NCBI GenBank assembly: GCA_002298785.1
Contig: DBMR01000021.1
Coordinates: 8,281 to 72,280 of the forward strand
Direction: 5' to 3'
DNA length: 64,000 nt
Source of the DNA: Verrucomicrobia subdivision 3 bacterium UBA693
GTDB lineage: Bacteria > Verrucomicrobiota > Verrucomicrobiia > Limisphaerales > UBA8199
The translations under genes were made by a program, and so were the position numbers. Below the pieces are notes generated by a model. The model made no database searches and was not told where the DNA came from. It was given only the letters and a program-made list of their open reading frames with translations. Below are positions 9,172-18,800 of this stretch, piece after piece. The number at the start of each line of letters is the position of its first letter. The first letter of the stretch is position 1.

Positions 9172-10278
9172 ATGTTGAAAAAACATGTCGCAGCCCGTAA
9201 CGCTGGCAAGACTCGCAAGAGCAATGTGCTTTTGACCGTGTCCAGGTCGGCGGAGAAGCGGCACAGCCGGGCTAGCCAAGCCGTAATAGAACCGTCTAAA
9301 AGTGATCGGAAGACGCGTAAGACGTCGCACAAAGCATTTCAAAAGTCGCCTGGCACGCGCGTGGCGGTAGCCAAAGTGATCGAAATGCCGGAAGTGATCC
9401 CTCCGTTGGCGCCCGCCCCGGTGCCGGCTGAGGAAATCTCTGCTGGATCGACGGTCGGGTCGGCGTTGAGCGCTTATTTCCGTGATGTGGGTTCGGTGCC
9501 TTTGCTCACCCGCGAAGAAGAAGTGGAATTGGCCGCCCGGATCCGGCGTGGGGACACGGCGGCGAGGGAGCGTATGATACGCGCCAATTTGCGCCTGGTG
9601 GTGAAAATTGCGCGGGACTACGACAACCTCGGCTTGCCGCTGCTTGACCTAATCAGCGAGGGGACTATCGGGCTGATGAAGGCGGTGGAAAAATTTGATC
9701 CTGCCAAAGGAGGTAAACTGTCCACCTACGGATCCTGGTGGATCAAACAGCAGATTCGTCGGGCTCTGGCCAACCAGGGGCGGACGATTCGTCTGCCGGT
9801 GCATGTGGAAGGGAAGATTTACCGCATGGGACGGGCGGAAGCCAAACTGCGCGAAGAATTGGGACGTGAGGCCACTGATGAAGAGTTGGCACACGAGTTG
9901 GGAGTGACTTCCCGGCGGGTGTCCCGGTTGCGCGACGCGGCGATTCGGCCTGGTTCACTGGACGCCCCAGTAGGTGAGGACAAGGATGGTGTCGTGGGCG
10001 ACCTGGTGAGCGATGAAAAGGCGCGCACTCCATTGGAGGAATACCAGAGCAAGGCGGATCACAGCCTGCTACGAGAGTTGCTTGAGAAACTTCCGGATCG
10101 TGAGTCGCAGATTTTGCGTTCGCGTTTTGGCCTGGACGGAGAGAACGAACTGACCCTCGAGGAAATCGGACAGCGATTCGGGGTGACTCGGGAGCGGATT
10201 CGCCAATTACAGAACGAGGCTTTCAAAAAGCTGCGAGAGATGATGGAAGACCCGAAAGGGATCGAACTCGCCGCTTGA
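9172..10278 (+). CDS. RNA polymerase sigma factor, RpoD/SigA family
   Basis: A 368-residue sigma70 protein. About 95 N-terminal residues are basic and low-complexity (MLKKHVAARNAGKTRKSN). Then come region 1.2 (SALSAYFRDVGSVPLLTREE), region 2 (RLVVKIARDYDNLGLPLLDL and the KLSTYGSWWIKQQIRRA melting/-10 recognition segment), region 3 (about 210-285) and region 4 with the -35 helix-turn-helix (TLEEIGQRFGVTRERIRQLQ). It lacks the acidic region 1.1 of RpoD, so it may be a group 2 or short primary sigma. AAGGA lies 5-6 nt before the ATG. It is monocistronic. Confidence 0.92.
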   Translation: MLKKHVAARNAGKTRKSNVLLTVSRSAEKRHSRASQAVIEPSKSDRKTRKTSHKAFQKSPGTRVAVAKVIEMPEVIPPLAPAPVPAEEISAGSTVGSALSAYFRDVGSVPLLTREEEVELAARIRRGDTAARERMIRANLRLVVKIARDYDNLGLPLLDLISEGTIGLMKAVEKFDPAKGGKLSTYGSWWIKQQIRRALANQGRTIRLPVHVEGKIYRMGRAEAKLREELGREATDEELAHELGVTSRRVSRLRDAAIRPGSLDAPVGEDKDGVVGDLVSDEKARTPLEEYQSKADHSLLRELLEKLPDRESQILRSRFGLDGENELTLEEIGQRFGVTRERIRQLQNEAFKKLREMMEDPKGIELAA

Positions 10279-10360
10279 GGTTTCCCGGCTGCCCTCGGGT
10301 CGGTGCTGCAAATAACGGAAACAACGGTGGGCCAGCCGTGTCGCGCCCGACAATAAAAAG

Positions 10361-10385
10361 GCAGCCTGCGACTCGCGCAGGCTGC
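10361..10385 (-). terminator. Intrinsic terminator shared by convergent genes
   Basis: A 10-bp perfect stem (GCAGCCTGCG at 10361-10370 with its complement at 10376-10385) and a 5-nt loop. Read on the minus strand it is followed by CTTTTTATTG, a good U-tract, so it mainly serves the 10416-11672 gene; it can also stop the sigma-factor transcript. Confidence 0.75.
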
Positions 10386-10415
10386 GCTCTTAAGACTCTG
10401 TGAATTTGACAGAGC

Positions 10416-11672
10416 TTATTTCTTGCCCTTGGCTGCTTTTTTCTTGGCGGCGGGCTTCTTAGCGGCGGGTTTTTTTGTTGCCATAGGTTTTTTTTGGTTA
10501 TTCCGGGCGAGCCTCGAAGCAACATGCTTCTGGTTTTGTTTGCTGAACCGTCCGGAAATCTTTGGTGTCCCGCCGCGTGACGCTGCGGGTTTGGTGGTGG
10601 TCGCTTCCGACCAGCCGTGGGCCTGGCGCACAGCGATCATGGCACGAAGCACGTCGTTCCAAGTCTGCTGCTTCATCATGACCGCATTGGGGAACATGCA
10701 CCCATCCCAGCAAATATGCCGGATTTTTCGGGTGATCTCTCCTTTGGAACGCAGCCAGTACCCGGCGTGGCGGGAGATGTCCAGTTTGCCATTGGGATCA
10801 TTGGGCAGGCAGTGGTGGCCGGTCTTGTCGTGCGTTCCCGAGCCAAAAACCGTGGCATCATTCTGCGCCACATGAAAGTCAATCGTCCAGGGTCCCAGGG
10901 CGGCGGTCAACTTCTTGAGCGCCGCGTCCAGCGGGGCGGCATCCGACCAGTTATAGTCCGGGGGCAGAATGGCGTCTTCGGGGGCGTTATAGCCCATGAC
11001 GTACAGGAGGGTATGAGCCATGTCCGCTTGGAACCCCAGGGTTTTCGGTCGATCCACGCGTTCCAACAAATCGAGCATTTTCTTCCAGCTGTGCATGCCG
11101 CCCCAGCAGATTTCGCCCTCGGCGGCGAGGCGTTCGCCGTAGCCTTCGGCCACCTTGCAAGCCTCACGGAAAGTCCGGGCAATCCTGGCCTGATTCTGCC
11201 GTGGGTTGAGACTCCAATCCCCCACGCCGCAGGCCGAGTCGATGCGAATAATTCCGTAAGGCCTAATGCCCAGCTTGCGCAGAGTCTTTCCGATGCGGCA
11301 CGCCTTCTCGACCTGGCGCACAAAATTCTTCCGATCCGCATCCGTGCCCATAGCGGGACCGCCACCCGTGGGCGGCCAGACGGGAGCTACCAGGGAGCCG
11401 ACCTTAAGGCCATAGCCGGAGATTTTGTCCGCGAGCCGTTTCAGGTCCTCCTCACCAGAGTCTATACTCACATGAGGATCAAACAGGAAGAGGTCTACTC
11501 CGTCGAATCGGGTTCCATCGACTTCCGCAGCCGCCGTTAGGCGAAGCATGGTGTCTAAATCGATGGCGGGTTCAGCTCCGGGACTTCCTTTGCCGACCAG
11601 CCCGGGCCACATGGCGTTGTGAAGCTTGGGGAAGTTGCTCTCAAGTTTTTGCGCCTGCATAGCCTTTTGCAT
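10416..11672 (-). CDS. Xylose-isomerase-like TIM-barrel protein with a lysine/alanine tail
   Basis: About 418 residues from ATG 11672 (a GTG at 11699 or an ATG at 11660 preceded by AAAAGG are alternatives). The core resembles the sugar phosphate isomerase/epimerase (AP-endonuclease 2) barrel: FDGVDLFLFDPHVSIDSGEE, DWSLNPRQNQARIARTFREA, GEICWGGMHSWKKMLDLLER, GFQADMAHTLLYVMG, IDFHVAQND, with likely metal ligands Glu, Asp, His and Asp/Glu. The last ~22 residues are MATKKPAAKKPAAKKKAAKG followed by KK, a histone-H1/HU-tail-like repeat not expected on this enzyme fold. Such barrel proteins are common in Verrucomicrobia, usually with unknown sugar substrates. There is no operon partner. Confidence 0.8.
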   Translation of the reverse strand: MQKAMQAQKLESNFPKLHNAMWPGLVGKGSPGAEPAIDLDTMLRLTAAAEVDGTRFDGVDLFLFDPHVSIDSGEEDLKRLADKISGYGLKVGSLVAPVWPPTGGGPAMGTDADRKNFVRQVEKACRIGKTLRKLGIRPYGIIRIDSACGVGDWSLNPRQNQARIARTFREACKVAEGYGERLAAEGEICWGGMHSWKKMLDLLERVDRPKTLGFQADMAHTLLYVMGYNAPEDAILPPDYNWSDAAPLDAALKKLTAALGPWTIDFHVAQNDATVFGSGTHDKTGHHCLPNDPNGKLDISRHAGYWLRSKGEITRKIRHICWDGCMFPNAVMMKQQTWNDVLRAMIAVRQAHGWSEATTTKPAASRGGTPKISGRFSKQNQKHVASRLARNNQKKPMATKKPAAKKPAAKKKAAKGKK

Positions 11673-11796
11673 TCGGGTTGCCGCCACACTAGCAGACACT
11701 TACGGAAAATGGCAAATAGTTATTCACAAAAAATTCACATTTTTTCACGCGCCCGTTGCGAGCGATCCCCGCTCCCGGTAGCTTCTCCTCTGAACG

Positions 11797-12303
11797 ATGA
11801 CGCCCGCGTCCCTTAGCTCCATCCTGTGCTCGCAATGCGGCTTTTGCTGCGACGGGACGATCTTTGCCGACGTGCAGTTCCAGGAGGGAGACCCGGAAGG
11901 GCGGTTGCGGCGATTGCTGAACCTGCGGCCGGGCCGCGTGAAGTTTTGCCAGCCCTGCGTCGCGTTGGATGGCAAATTATGCCGGATCTATAAAGATCGC
12001 CCGCGCCACTGCCAGAATTTTGAATGCCTGCTCTTTAAGGCGATACTCGCGGATGAATCCAAACTCCCGGCGGCGTTACGTACAGTGCGAACCTCGCAAC
12101 GATTGGTCGAGCGCATCCGCCGTCGGTTGCGGGAATTGGGCTATCAGGATGAGCACCTGCCGCTCGGTCATCGGTTGCGCCGCCTCGCCCGTCGCCTGGA
12201 GCGGGAGGCCTTGAGCTCTGAGGCGGCCGCGATCTACGGCGAATTGACTCTGGATGCGCACCGGTGGAACGGGATTTTGCAGCGGAAGTTCTACCCGGGC
12301 TAA
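11797..12303 (+). CDS. YkgJ-family cysteine-cluster protein
   Basis: A 168-residue cytoplasmic protein with the metal-binding cysteine pattern of the YkgJ/UPF0153 family (Pfam CxxCxxCC type): CSQCGFCC near residues 10-17, FCQPCVALDGKLCRIYKDRP in the middle and CQNFECLLFK after it. Family members are thought to bind zinc or an iron-sulfur cluster; the reaction is unknown. The C-terminal half is a charged helix region. Its stop overlaps the stop of the convergent ThuA gene by 4 bp. Confidence 0.85.
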   Translation: MTPASLSSILCSQCGFCCDGTIFADVQFQEGDPEGRLRRLLNLRPGRVKFCQPCVALDGKLCRIYKDRPRHCQNFECLLFKAILADESKLPAALRTVRTSQRLVERIRRRLRELGYQDEHLPLGHRLRRLARRLEREALSSEAAAIYGELTLDAHRWNGILQRKFYPG

Positions 12304-13070
12304 TTCGCGAGCTTGCCGGTGGCCGCCCACTCGGTACCGCGCCGCAACAGTTGTTGGAACCCGAAGGACTCCATGGCGCGAACGTCGTGGCCCAGCAACA
12401 GGGTGAACGATCGTCCCTCACCGACCTTTCGTGTCCACGCCACTGGCTCGTCCGCGCCCGAGCCCTGGCGGTCAGCGGCGGAAAACGCGGTGGCCAAGAC
12501 CTCATTTCCGGGCTGAACTCCGGTGCGATGCCACAGTTCGTCCGTCGTGAGAAAATTGGTCAGGCCCACGGCAATGGGATGCGTCGGGTTGATGAGTTTT
12601 ACCGTGAACGCGTGGATGGGGCCGTGTCCGGTATGACCCAAGTTCCAGGAACCCCCAGCGATCTGTTGGTAATCAGGCCAATCATAGAAAGAAGAACTTC
12701 CGGAATGCACGGTCACGATCCCTTTTCCCTGGCGGATAAAAGCCAGGAACGCCCCTCGGAGTGGTTCCGGCCAATTTGTCACGACGGCGTTGCCGAAGGT
12801 GTTCCAGTTGCTGAGCAGGGCATCGTACTTGGCCAGCATAGAGGCAGTGCACTGTTCCGGGTGTTCGGTCACTTCCACCTCGAATCGCCCCGAGGACTCA
12901 AGGATTGACTTAAGTTTGGGTGTGGTTTCCTGCCAGCTATGGTTGTTTTGACCGCTGAAGATCAGCACCTTTAAGCGCGGACCCGCAGGTTGGGCTGCGG
13001 CGATGGCTGGTACGAGCAACAGCAGCCAGCAGCGGAGAAAAAGGCGGCAAAGTGTGCGTGAGGTTTTCAT
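12300..13070 (-). CDS. Secreted ThuA-domain protein
   Basis: 256 residues with a signal peptide (about residues 1-26, hydrophobic CRLFLRCWLLLLVPAIAAA). The mature part is a ThuA/glutamine-amidotransferase-like fold: VLIFSGQNNHSWQETTPKLK, YDALLSNWNTFG, GKGIVTVHSGSSSFYDWPDY, GGSWNLGHTGHGP, HPIAVGLTNFLTTDELWH and the C-terminal GRSFTLLLGHD. ThuA proteins are linked to sugar utilisation (trehalose in rhizobia) and are abundant in PVM bacteria next to sugar oxidoreductases. It lies 6 bp downstream of tRNA-Ser on the same strand. The catalytic mechanism is unknown. Confidence 0.88.
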   Translation of the reverse strand: MKTSRTLCRLFLRCWLLLLVPAIAAAQPAGPRLKVLIFSGQNNHSWQETTPKLKSILESSGRFEVEVTEHPEQCTASMLAKYDALLSNWNTFGNAVVTNWPEPLRGAFLAFIRQGKGIVTVHSGSSSFYDWPDYQQIAGGSWNLGHTGHGPIHAFTVKLINPTHPIAVGLTNFLTTDELWHRTGVQPGNEVLATAFSAADRQGSGADEPVAWTRKVGEGRSFTLLLGHDVRAMESFGFQQLLRRGTEWAATGKLAN

Positions 13071-13076
13071 GAAAAG

Positions 13077-13169
13077 TGGCGGAGAGAGGGGGATTCGAAC
13101 CCCCGATACGGCTTTTGACCGTATAACGGTTTAGCAAACCGCCGCCTTCAGCCACTCGGCCATCTCTCC
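13077..13169 (-). tRNA. tRNA-Ser (anticodon GCU)
   Basis: The reverse complement folds as a class II tRNA: 7-bp acceptor stem GGAGAGA/TCTCTCC, D arm with GGCCGAGTGGCTGAAGGC, anticodon loop TTGCTAA (GCU), a long variable arm (TATACGG...CCGTATC), T arm GGGGGTTCGAATCCCCC, discriminator G and an encoded CCA. The long variable arm plus G73 and anticodon GCU identify serine. Confidence 0.97.
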
Positions 13170-13444
13170 ACCTACGAACAAAGAAAGTGGCATTTATAAT
13201 CTTTCGGTCAAGCGGAAACGGCTTCGGCGGCAATGGAAAATTCGCCCGGTCCAGCCGTTTTGAGCAAGGCTGTGCTGCTAATGGTCGAGATTGTCTGCAT
13301 GCGATAGTTCCCAGGCGAGCTCCGCCAGTGTGCAGCGGGGCCCGGAGGCCCTTTGAAGCATGCTAACAGGTATCAGGTGGCGAGTTTGCCTGGCTTTTCC
13401 CGATCAAGACCAGCAGCTTCCAAGAGCACTGGGCACCTTGCCAG
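13170..13444. other. Intergenic stretch without a recognisable gene
   Basis: About 275 bp between tRNA-Ser and the next plus-strand gene. I see no convincing coding frame, strong hairpin or promoter here. Confidence 0.5.
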
Positions 13445-14455
13445 ATGGCAGGTTTCGGGTTAGGGCTAAAGGGAGGCAACGTTGTGGCAAAGCAGCGATG
13501 GTCTAACGACTCTTTGGTCGTGGTCGCGATGGGAGCCGTGTTGACGGCGCCGTTCGCGCTCACGCTCCTGACTATCACCGAGTCCCGCCCACTGGTGGTT
13601 GACCTCAAAGCGAACCCCACTCCCTACGGCTACACCTGGAGCCTTTCATTATTTATTCTGCCGGTGGTGGTGCTGGCATTCTGGTTGAGCCGCCGGCGGG
13701 AGAATCGAGTGCAGAACCGGGCGTTCTGGTTGACAGCCCTCCTGGTGTCGATCAGTGGCATCCTGCTGGACCTGGTATTTGGTCGGACTTTCTTCACCTT
13801 TCCGAATCAGGACGCTGTGCTGGGGGTTTTCTTCCATGGTTACTCCTTCAAGGACGGATGGCAAAAGTCGATACCGATCGAAGAGATCGCTTTTTATATT
13901 TTCGGCGCGCTGGCGGTGCTGCTGGTTTATGTGTGGGGAGACGAGTATTGGTTCAGAGCTTATAATGTAGATGACGGTCCTCGCCGCACTACTCGGCGGC
14001 GCCAGGTCATATCCTTCCACCCGGCGTCGGCCATATTCGGGGTGCTCGTCTTTTTGGCCGGCTTTCTCTACAAGAAGTTCGGGCCGCAAGCGGATCACAG
14101 CGGATTCCCTGGATATTTCCTGTTTTTGACCCTCGTGGCATTGACGCCGAGTCTCCTGTTCTTTCCGATTGCCGCACCGTTCATCAACTGGCGCGCGTTC
14201 AGTCTGGGTTTTCTCTTCATTCTATTGGTGAGCCTGTTTTGGGAGGCGGCGCTGGCGGTTCCGTACCAATGGTGGGGTTATCAGCCAGGACAGATGCTGG
14301 GGGTTTTCATCAATGGCTTTTGCGGTTTGCCACTGGAGGCGGCGCTTTTATGGCTGGGGGTCACATGGGCTACGGTCATCCTTTACGAGACCATCGCCAC
14401 GCTGCTGGTGATGGATTGGTCACCTCTGAAACCGGCCGGTGGTCCTGAGCCTTAA
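13445..14455 (+). CDS. Polytopic membrane protein resembling lycopene-cyclase domains
   Basis: 336 residues with about eight hydrophobic segments (for example 28-50, 65-82, 96-113, 151-175, 200-215, 228-250, 261-280, 297-325). Two segments carry a PxE motif at the start of a helix: IPIEEIAFYIFGALAVLLVY near 145-164 and LPLEAALLWLGVTWATVILY near 300-319, recalling the tandem three-helix repeats with PxE(E) in heterodimer-type (CrtYc/CrtYd) lycopene cyclases. No other carotenoid gene is in the window, so the assignment is tentative. It lies 42 bp upstream of tyrA on the same strand. The start may be further inside. Confidence 0.65.
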   Translation: MAGFGLGLKGGNVVAKQRWSNDSLVVVAMGAVLTAPFALTLLTITESRPLVVDLKANPTPYGYTWSLSLFILPVVVLAFWLSRRRENRVQNRAFWLTALLVSISGILLDLVFGRTFFTFPNQDAVLGVFFHGYSFKDGWQKSIPIEEIAFYIFGALAVLLVYVWGDEYWFRAYNVDDGPRRTTRRRQVISFHPASAIFGVLVFLAGFLYKKFGPQADHSGFPGYFLFLTLVALTPSLLFFPIAAPFINWRAFSLGFLFILLVSLFWEAALAVPYQWWGYQPGQMLGVFINGFCGLPLEAALLWLGVTWATVILYETIATLLVMDWSPLKPAGGPEP

Positions 14456-14497
14456 GGGCTTCGAGATTTCTTTACGACCCAGCATTGGCCGTGGATT

Positions 14498-15685
14498 ATG
14501 GTCGCACGATCAATGAATAAAGAAGCCCATGATGCCCTGCCGCTGGCGTCGGCCACTTCCGGGTCGGCGAACGCGCTTGAGGAATTGCGACGGCAGATAG
14601 ACCATACGGACCGGGATTTGGTGGCGTTGCTGGCACGACGCAAAGGTCTGGTGATGCAGGTTGCCAATGTCAAAAAGGAACACGGCTTGCCCACTCACCA
14701 TCCCGCCCGCGAAGAGGACCTGATCTCCACGCGCCGCGCGCAGGCGGTGCAGGCGGGATTGGATCCGGATTATGTCGAAGACCTGTTCCGGACGATGATG
14801 CGCAATTCCCGCGTGGGCCAACTCAATACCCTGGGACGACGCAGCGTGCGACCCGGGGCAAAGGTGCTGATTGTGGGGGGCAAGGGAAGCATGGGGAGTT
14901 TGTTCGCCCGCTGTTTTACGCAGTCGGATTATGCTGTAAGGATTCTAGATGTGGACGATTGGCCACAGGTGCGGGAACTGACGTCCGGCATCGACCTGGC
15001 ACTTTTGGCGGTGCCGATCGCACTCACTCCCGCGGTAGCGCTGGAACTTGGGCCGCATCTGCCGAAGGATTGTGTCTTGTGCGACATCACCAGCCTTAAA
15101 AGCGAGCCGTTGGCGGCCATGCTGCGCGCGCACGCCGGGCCGGTTGTCGGATTGCACCCGCTTTTTGGTCCCAACACCGTGTCGATGGACAAGCAGATCG
15201 TCGTTACCACTCCCGGAAGGGAAAGCGCCGCCTGTCAATGGGTGCTGGACCAGCTATCCGTTTGGGGAAGCCTGGCGGTAGACGCGACTGCCGAGGAACA
15301 TGATTGGATGATGGGAATTGTGCAGGCGTTGCGGCACTTCGCCACGTTTGCTTTTGGAGAGTATCTCTGCGCCCGAGAAGTGCCCATATCGCGTACTCTC
15401 GATGTTTCCAGCCCCATTTATCGACTTGAACTCGGGATGGTAGGCCGACTTTTCGCCCAGGATCCCGCGCTATACGCCGAGATCATCTTCGCGACGCCGG
15501 AACGGCGAGCCTTGTTGCGCGATTTCATCGAATCCCTCAACCGCCACCTGGACATGGTGGATCGAGGTGATAAACAGGCCTTCATCGAGCAGTTCAAGAA
15601 AGTGGCGGCCTGGTTTGGGCCATTCAGTGAGCAAGCCCTGCGCGAAAGCTCGTTCCTTATCGAGAAGCTCGTGCACCGGTTCTGA
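14498..15685 (+). CDS. tyrA: Bifunctional chorismate mutase/prephenate dehydrogenase (TyrA)
   Basis: Tyrosine biosynthesis T-protein: chorismate to prephenate to 4-hydroxyphenylpyruvate with NAD+. Residues about 20-100 are an AroQ-type chorismate mutase (EELRRQIDHTDRDLVALLAR). From about 115 a Rossmann fold begins (VLIVGGKGSMGSLFARCF), with the prephenate-dehydrogenase signatures GLHPLFGPNTVSMDKQIVV and the helical dimerisation domain after it. The CM-PDH order and GGKGSMG motif match the enterobacterial TyrA layout. The ATG at 14498 or the in-frame ATG at 14513 could be the start. No other aro gene is close. Confidence 0.93.
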   Translation: MVARSMNKEAHDALPLASATSGSANALEELRRQIDHTDRDLVALLARRKGLVMQVANVKKEHGLPTHHPAREEDLISTRRAQAVQAGLDPDYVEDLFRTMMRNSRVGQLNTLGRRSVRPGAKVLIVGGKGSMGSLFARCFTQSDYAVRILDVDDWPQVRELTSGIDLALLAVPIALTPAVALELGPHLPKDCVLCDITSLKSEPLAAMLRAHAGPVVGLHPLFGPNTVSMDKQIVVTTPGRESAACQWVLDQLSVWGSLAVDATAEEHDWMMGIVQALRHFATFAFGEYLCAREVPISRTLDVSSPIYRLELGMVGRLFAQDPALYAEIIFATPERRALLRDFIESLNRHLDMVDRGDKQAFIEQFKKVAAWFGPFSEQALRESSFLIEKLVHRF

Positions 15686-15822
15686 GCTCGAGCAAAGTTT
15701 CACCGGTCAGCGTGGCGACACACCGTGTGATGGCGGGTGCAAGAAGCTCAAACCATTGGCAGCGGTCGATCGGTCACCGCGCGCACCAAATGGTTCTGCG
15801 CCGCACACCCGGGAGCCCAAGG

Positions 15823-18800
15823 TCAGAGCGGTGAATGAAAACTGTAACTGCCGGAATCGAGATTAAACTCGGCTCGGCCGTTTACCGTTTTTAATGACGA
15901 AACAGCTCGTCCGCTTTCAGTGATTTGAGCGGCATTACTGGTGGGAAGGCTAACGGTCGCGGTGGTGCCTGGAGGGACCGTGACTTGCAAAGTGAATTGG
16001 CTGCCTCTGGCCTCCCAGGAAGTCGCGATTCGTCCGCGTACCGAGAGGTATTCGCTCCGGGCCCAATTCACCCCACCGCCGGGGCGCGGGGCGATGGTGA
16101 AGTGCTTCCATCCCGGTTGCGCTTCATCGGGGTTAAGGCCGGCGACGTTTCGCCAAATCCACTCTCCCACGGCACCAAAAGCCCAATGATTGAAAGAATT
16201 CATACCGGCGTCCTGGAAGCCACGGCCTTTGACGTAACCGTCCCACCGTTCCCAAATCGTGGTGGCACCGTTATCGAGCATGTAGAGCCAGGATGGAAAG
16301 GTACGATTGGTGAGAATCTGCCAGGCGATATCATCGTAGCCCGCGCGCCCGAGTTCCAGCATGGCTCGGTGGGTGGTTTGGATTCCAGTGGAGAGGTGGT
16401 TGTTATATCGACGAATGTTTTGGACGAGTCTTTTGGCTGCAGGTGCGCGCAAATTTTCGGGGAGCAGCCCGAAGTTCAAAGCCAGCGCATAGCCGCCCTG
16501 GGTGTCTCCTTGAATCTGACCATCGGGCAAGACAAAGCGTTGATTGAACACCGCCTTAATGCGTTGGAAAAGTTCTTCATATTGGCGGGCGGCGTCTGAT
16601 CGACCGGCGATTTTGGCCATTCGAGCCACCAACTCGGTTGAGTGAGCAAAAAAGGCGGTGGCGAACAGGTCCTTTGGCACCGAGCCGCCCTGCTTCGGCC
16701 AGTCTGCCTGCTTTATCCAATCGCCATTCAGCCAGTCGTTGTAGTCGTTGTTGCGACCTTTGCTCCAGATCAGGTCAGGGTTGAGCTTGTGGATGTAATC
16801 CACCCATCGGCGAGCGGCATCGAATTGCTCGCAAATCAGTCGGGTGTCGGCGTAATTCTGATAGGCGCTCCAGGGAACCATGGTGCCGGCATCACCCCAG
16901 GCCGGGACGCCGGAAAAGGTCTGGTTGGGATTACCCGGGTGTGGTGCGAAATCCGGAAATCGACCGTCTTCCGCCTGGTCATCGCGGATGTCCCGGGCGA
17001 ACTTGGTAAAGAACGCGGCCATGTCCATGTTGAACATGGCGGTTTGGGAAAAGGCCTGGATGTCGCCCATCCAGCCAAAGCGCTCGTCGCGCTGGGGACA
17101 GTCGTTGGGGGAACTCATCAAGTTGGCGCGCTGGGTCCAAAGGATGTTGCGCATCAGTTGATTCAGAGGCGCGTCGGAGCATTCGAAGCTTCCAGCCGCC
17201 GGGGCGGTGGAGTGGAAGACCCGGCCTTGCACCGTGTTTAACTTCGGCGGTTGCGCCAGCCCGGTCAATTCAACATAGCGGAAGCCGTGGTAGGTGAAAT
17301 GTGGCTCGAACACAAATTCGCCATCCTTCGCCGGGGTATAGCGGTCGATCTGCGGCGCGCCGCGCAGGTTGGCGGTGTAGAGAGTGCCATCGTCGTTCAA
17401 CATCTCAGCATGACGAATCGTTACTGTCTTTCCCGCCGTCCCGAGAGCGCGTACGCGACACCAACCGACCATGTTTTGGCCGAGATCAAACACGTAAATC
17501 CCGGGTTTGGGTTCGGTCAAGGCGCGCGGAGCCAGCTCCTGGACGATTCGGATGGGTTCGTTGCACTGCCAGACCAATCGTGCCGGGCCGATAGGTGTCG
17601 CTGCCGCGGAATGCCAGGCGGCGGCGTCAAAGCCGGGCTGATCCCAACCGGGCATTTCCCGGCGGGCGTCCTGAACTTCGCCGTCGTAGATCCCTGCCGA
17701 GCGGATGCGTCCGCCTGTCGAACTTTGCCAGGTGCCGTCGGTGACCATGGTCCTATGGGTGCCGTCGGACAATTCGATTTCGAGTTGAAGCAGGAAAGAC
17801 GGATGCGTGCCGTAGGCAAACCGGCCCACTGCCATGAGCCTGCCCGCGTACCAGCCTTCGCCCAGCATGGCGGCAGCTACATTTTCCCCTTTGTGAATGA
17901 GGCGAGTGACGTCGTAGACCTGATATTGAATTCGGTGGCGGTAACTCGTCCATTCTGGTGCCAGCAGCAAATCTCCGACGCGCTGTCCGTTCAGGCGGAG
18001 TTCGTAAAGGCCCTGCGCGCTGGCATAAACGGTGGCGCGGCGTACGGCGTTCGGCAGTGCGAACGATTTACGAACCAGGGTCGCTGGTAACGCGCCCGGC
18101 GCTGTCCGGCTGTCGCCCGGTGGGATCGTGACCTCCACGCCGTCGGTCAGATTTACTTTGGACCAGGAGCCGGTCTCGATTGAGTCCAGTGCGATGACCC
18201 TTGCTCCCTGGCCGATCTTCTTTTCGCCGTCCAGCGGCTGCATTTCCGCCAGCGCGAATGCATAGTTCGTCTGGTCGCGCCGCGCCAACTGCATCACGCT
18301 TAACCGCACGAAACGGCTGCTAACGGGCGGGAACCGGTATATTGGGGAGTTCGTCCCTGGATTGGGCTCATCTTGGGACGTGTGATCCAACACCAGCCGC
18401 GCGTTGGGAAAGTCCTCCTGGTCTGCAACCTCGATTTTGAATCGCGCGGGGAATAGAAAACCGGGTGTATCCGGCTGCCAATCGTAAGGCCGGGCAGGGG
18501 ATAAACGCACGCCATCGAAATGTTTGACCTGACCCAGGTCGAGCATCACCCATTTGAGAGTGTTGGAGGTCGAGGCGATCGCGCTGTGGTACCCGTTCAA
18601 AGGCCCGTGGGCGGCGGCATTCGTCGCGGTTTCAGGGTCCGCGATCCATTTGGCAAGCCAGTCAGACTGCTGGAGCAATCCCATGGACCAGGTGCCGGGT
18701 TCACTCCACGCGCCGGCGTGGCCATCAAGGTCCCAGACTCGCACTTTCCACCACACCTCCTGGCGTGAGGCTAAGAGCTTGCCCGCGTAAACCACCTCCA

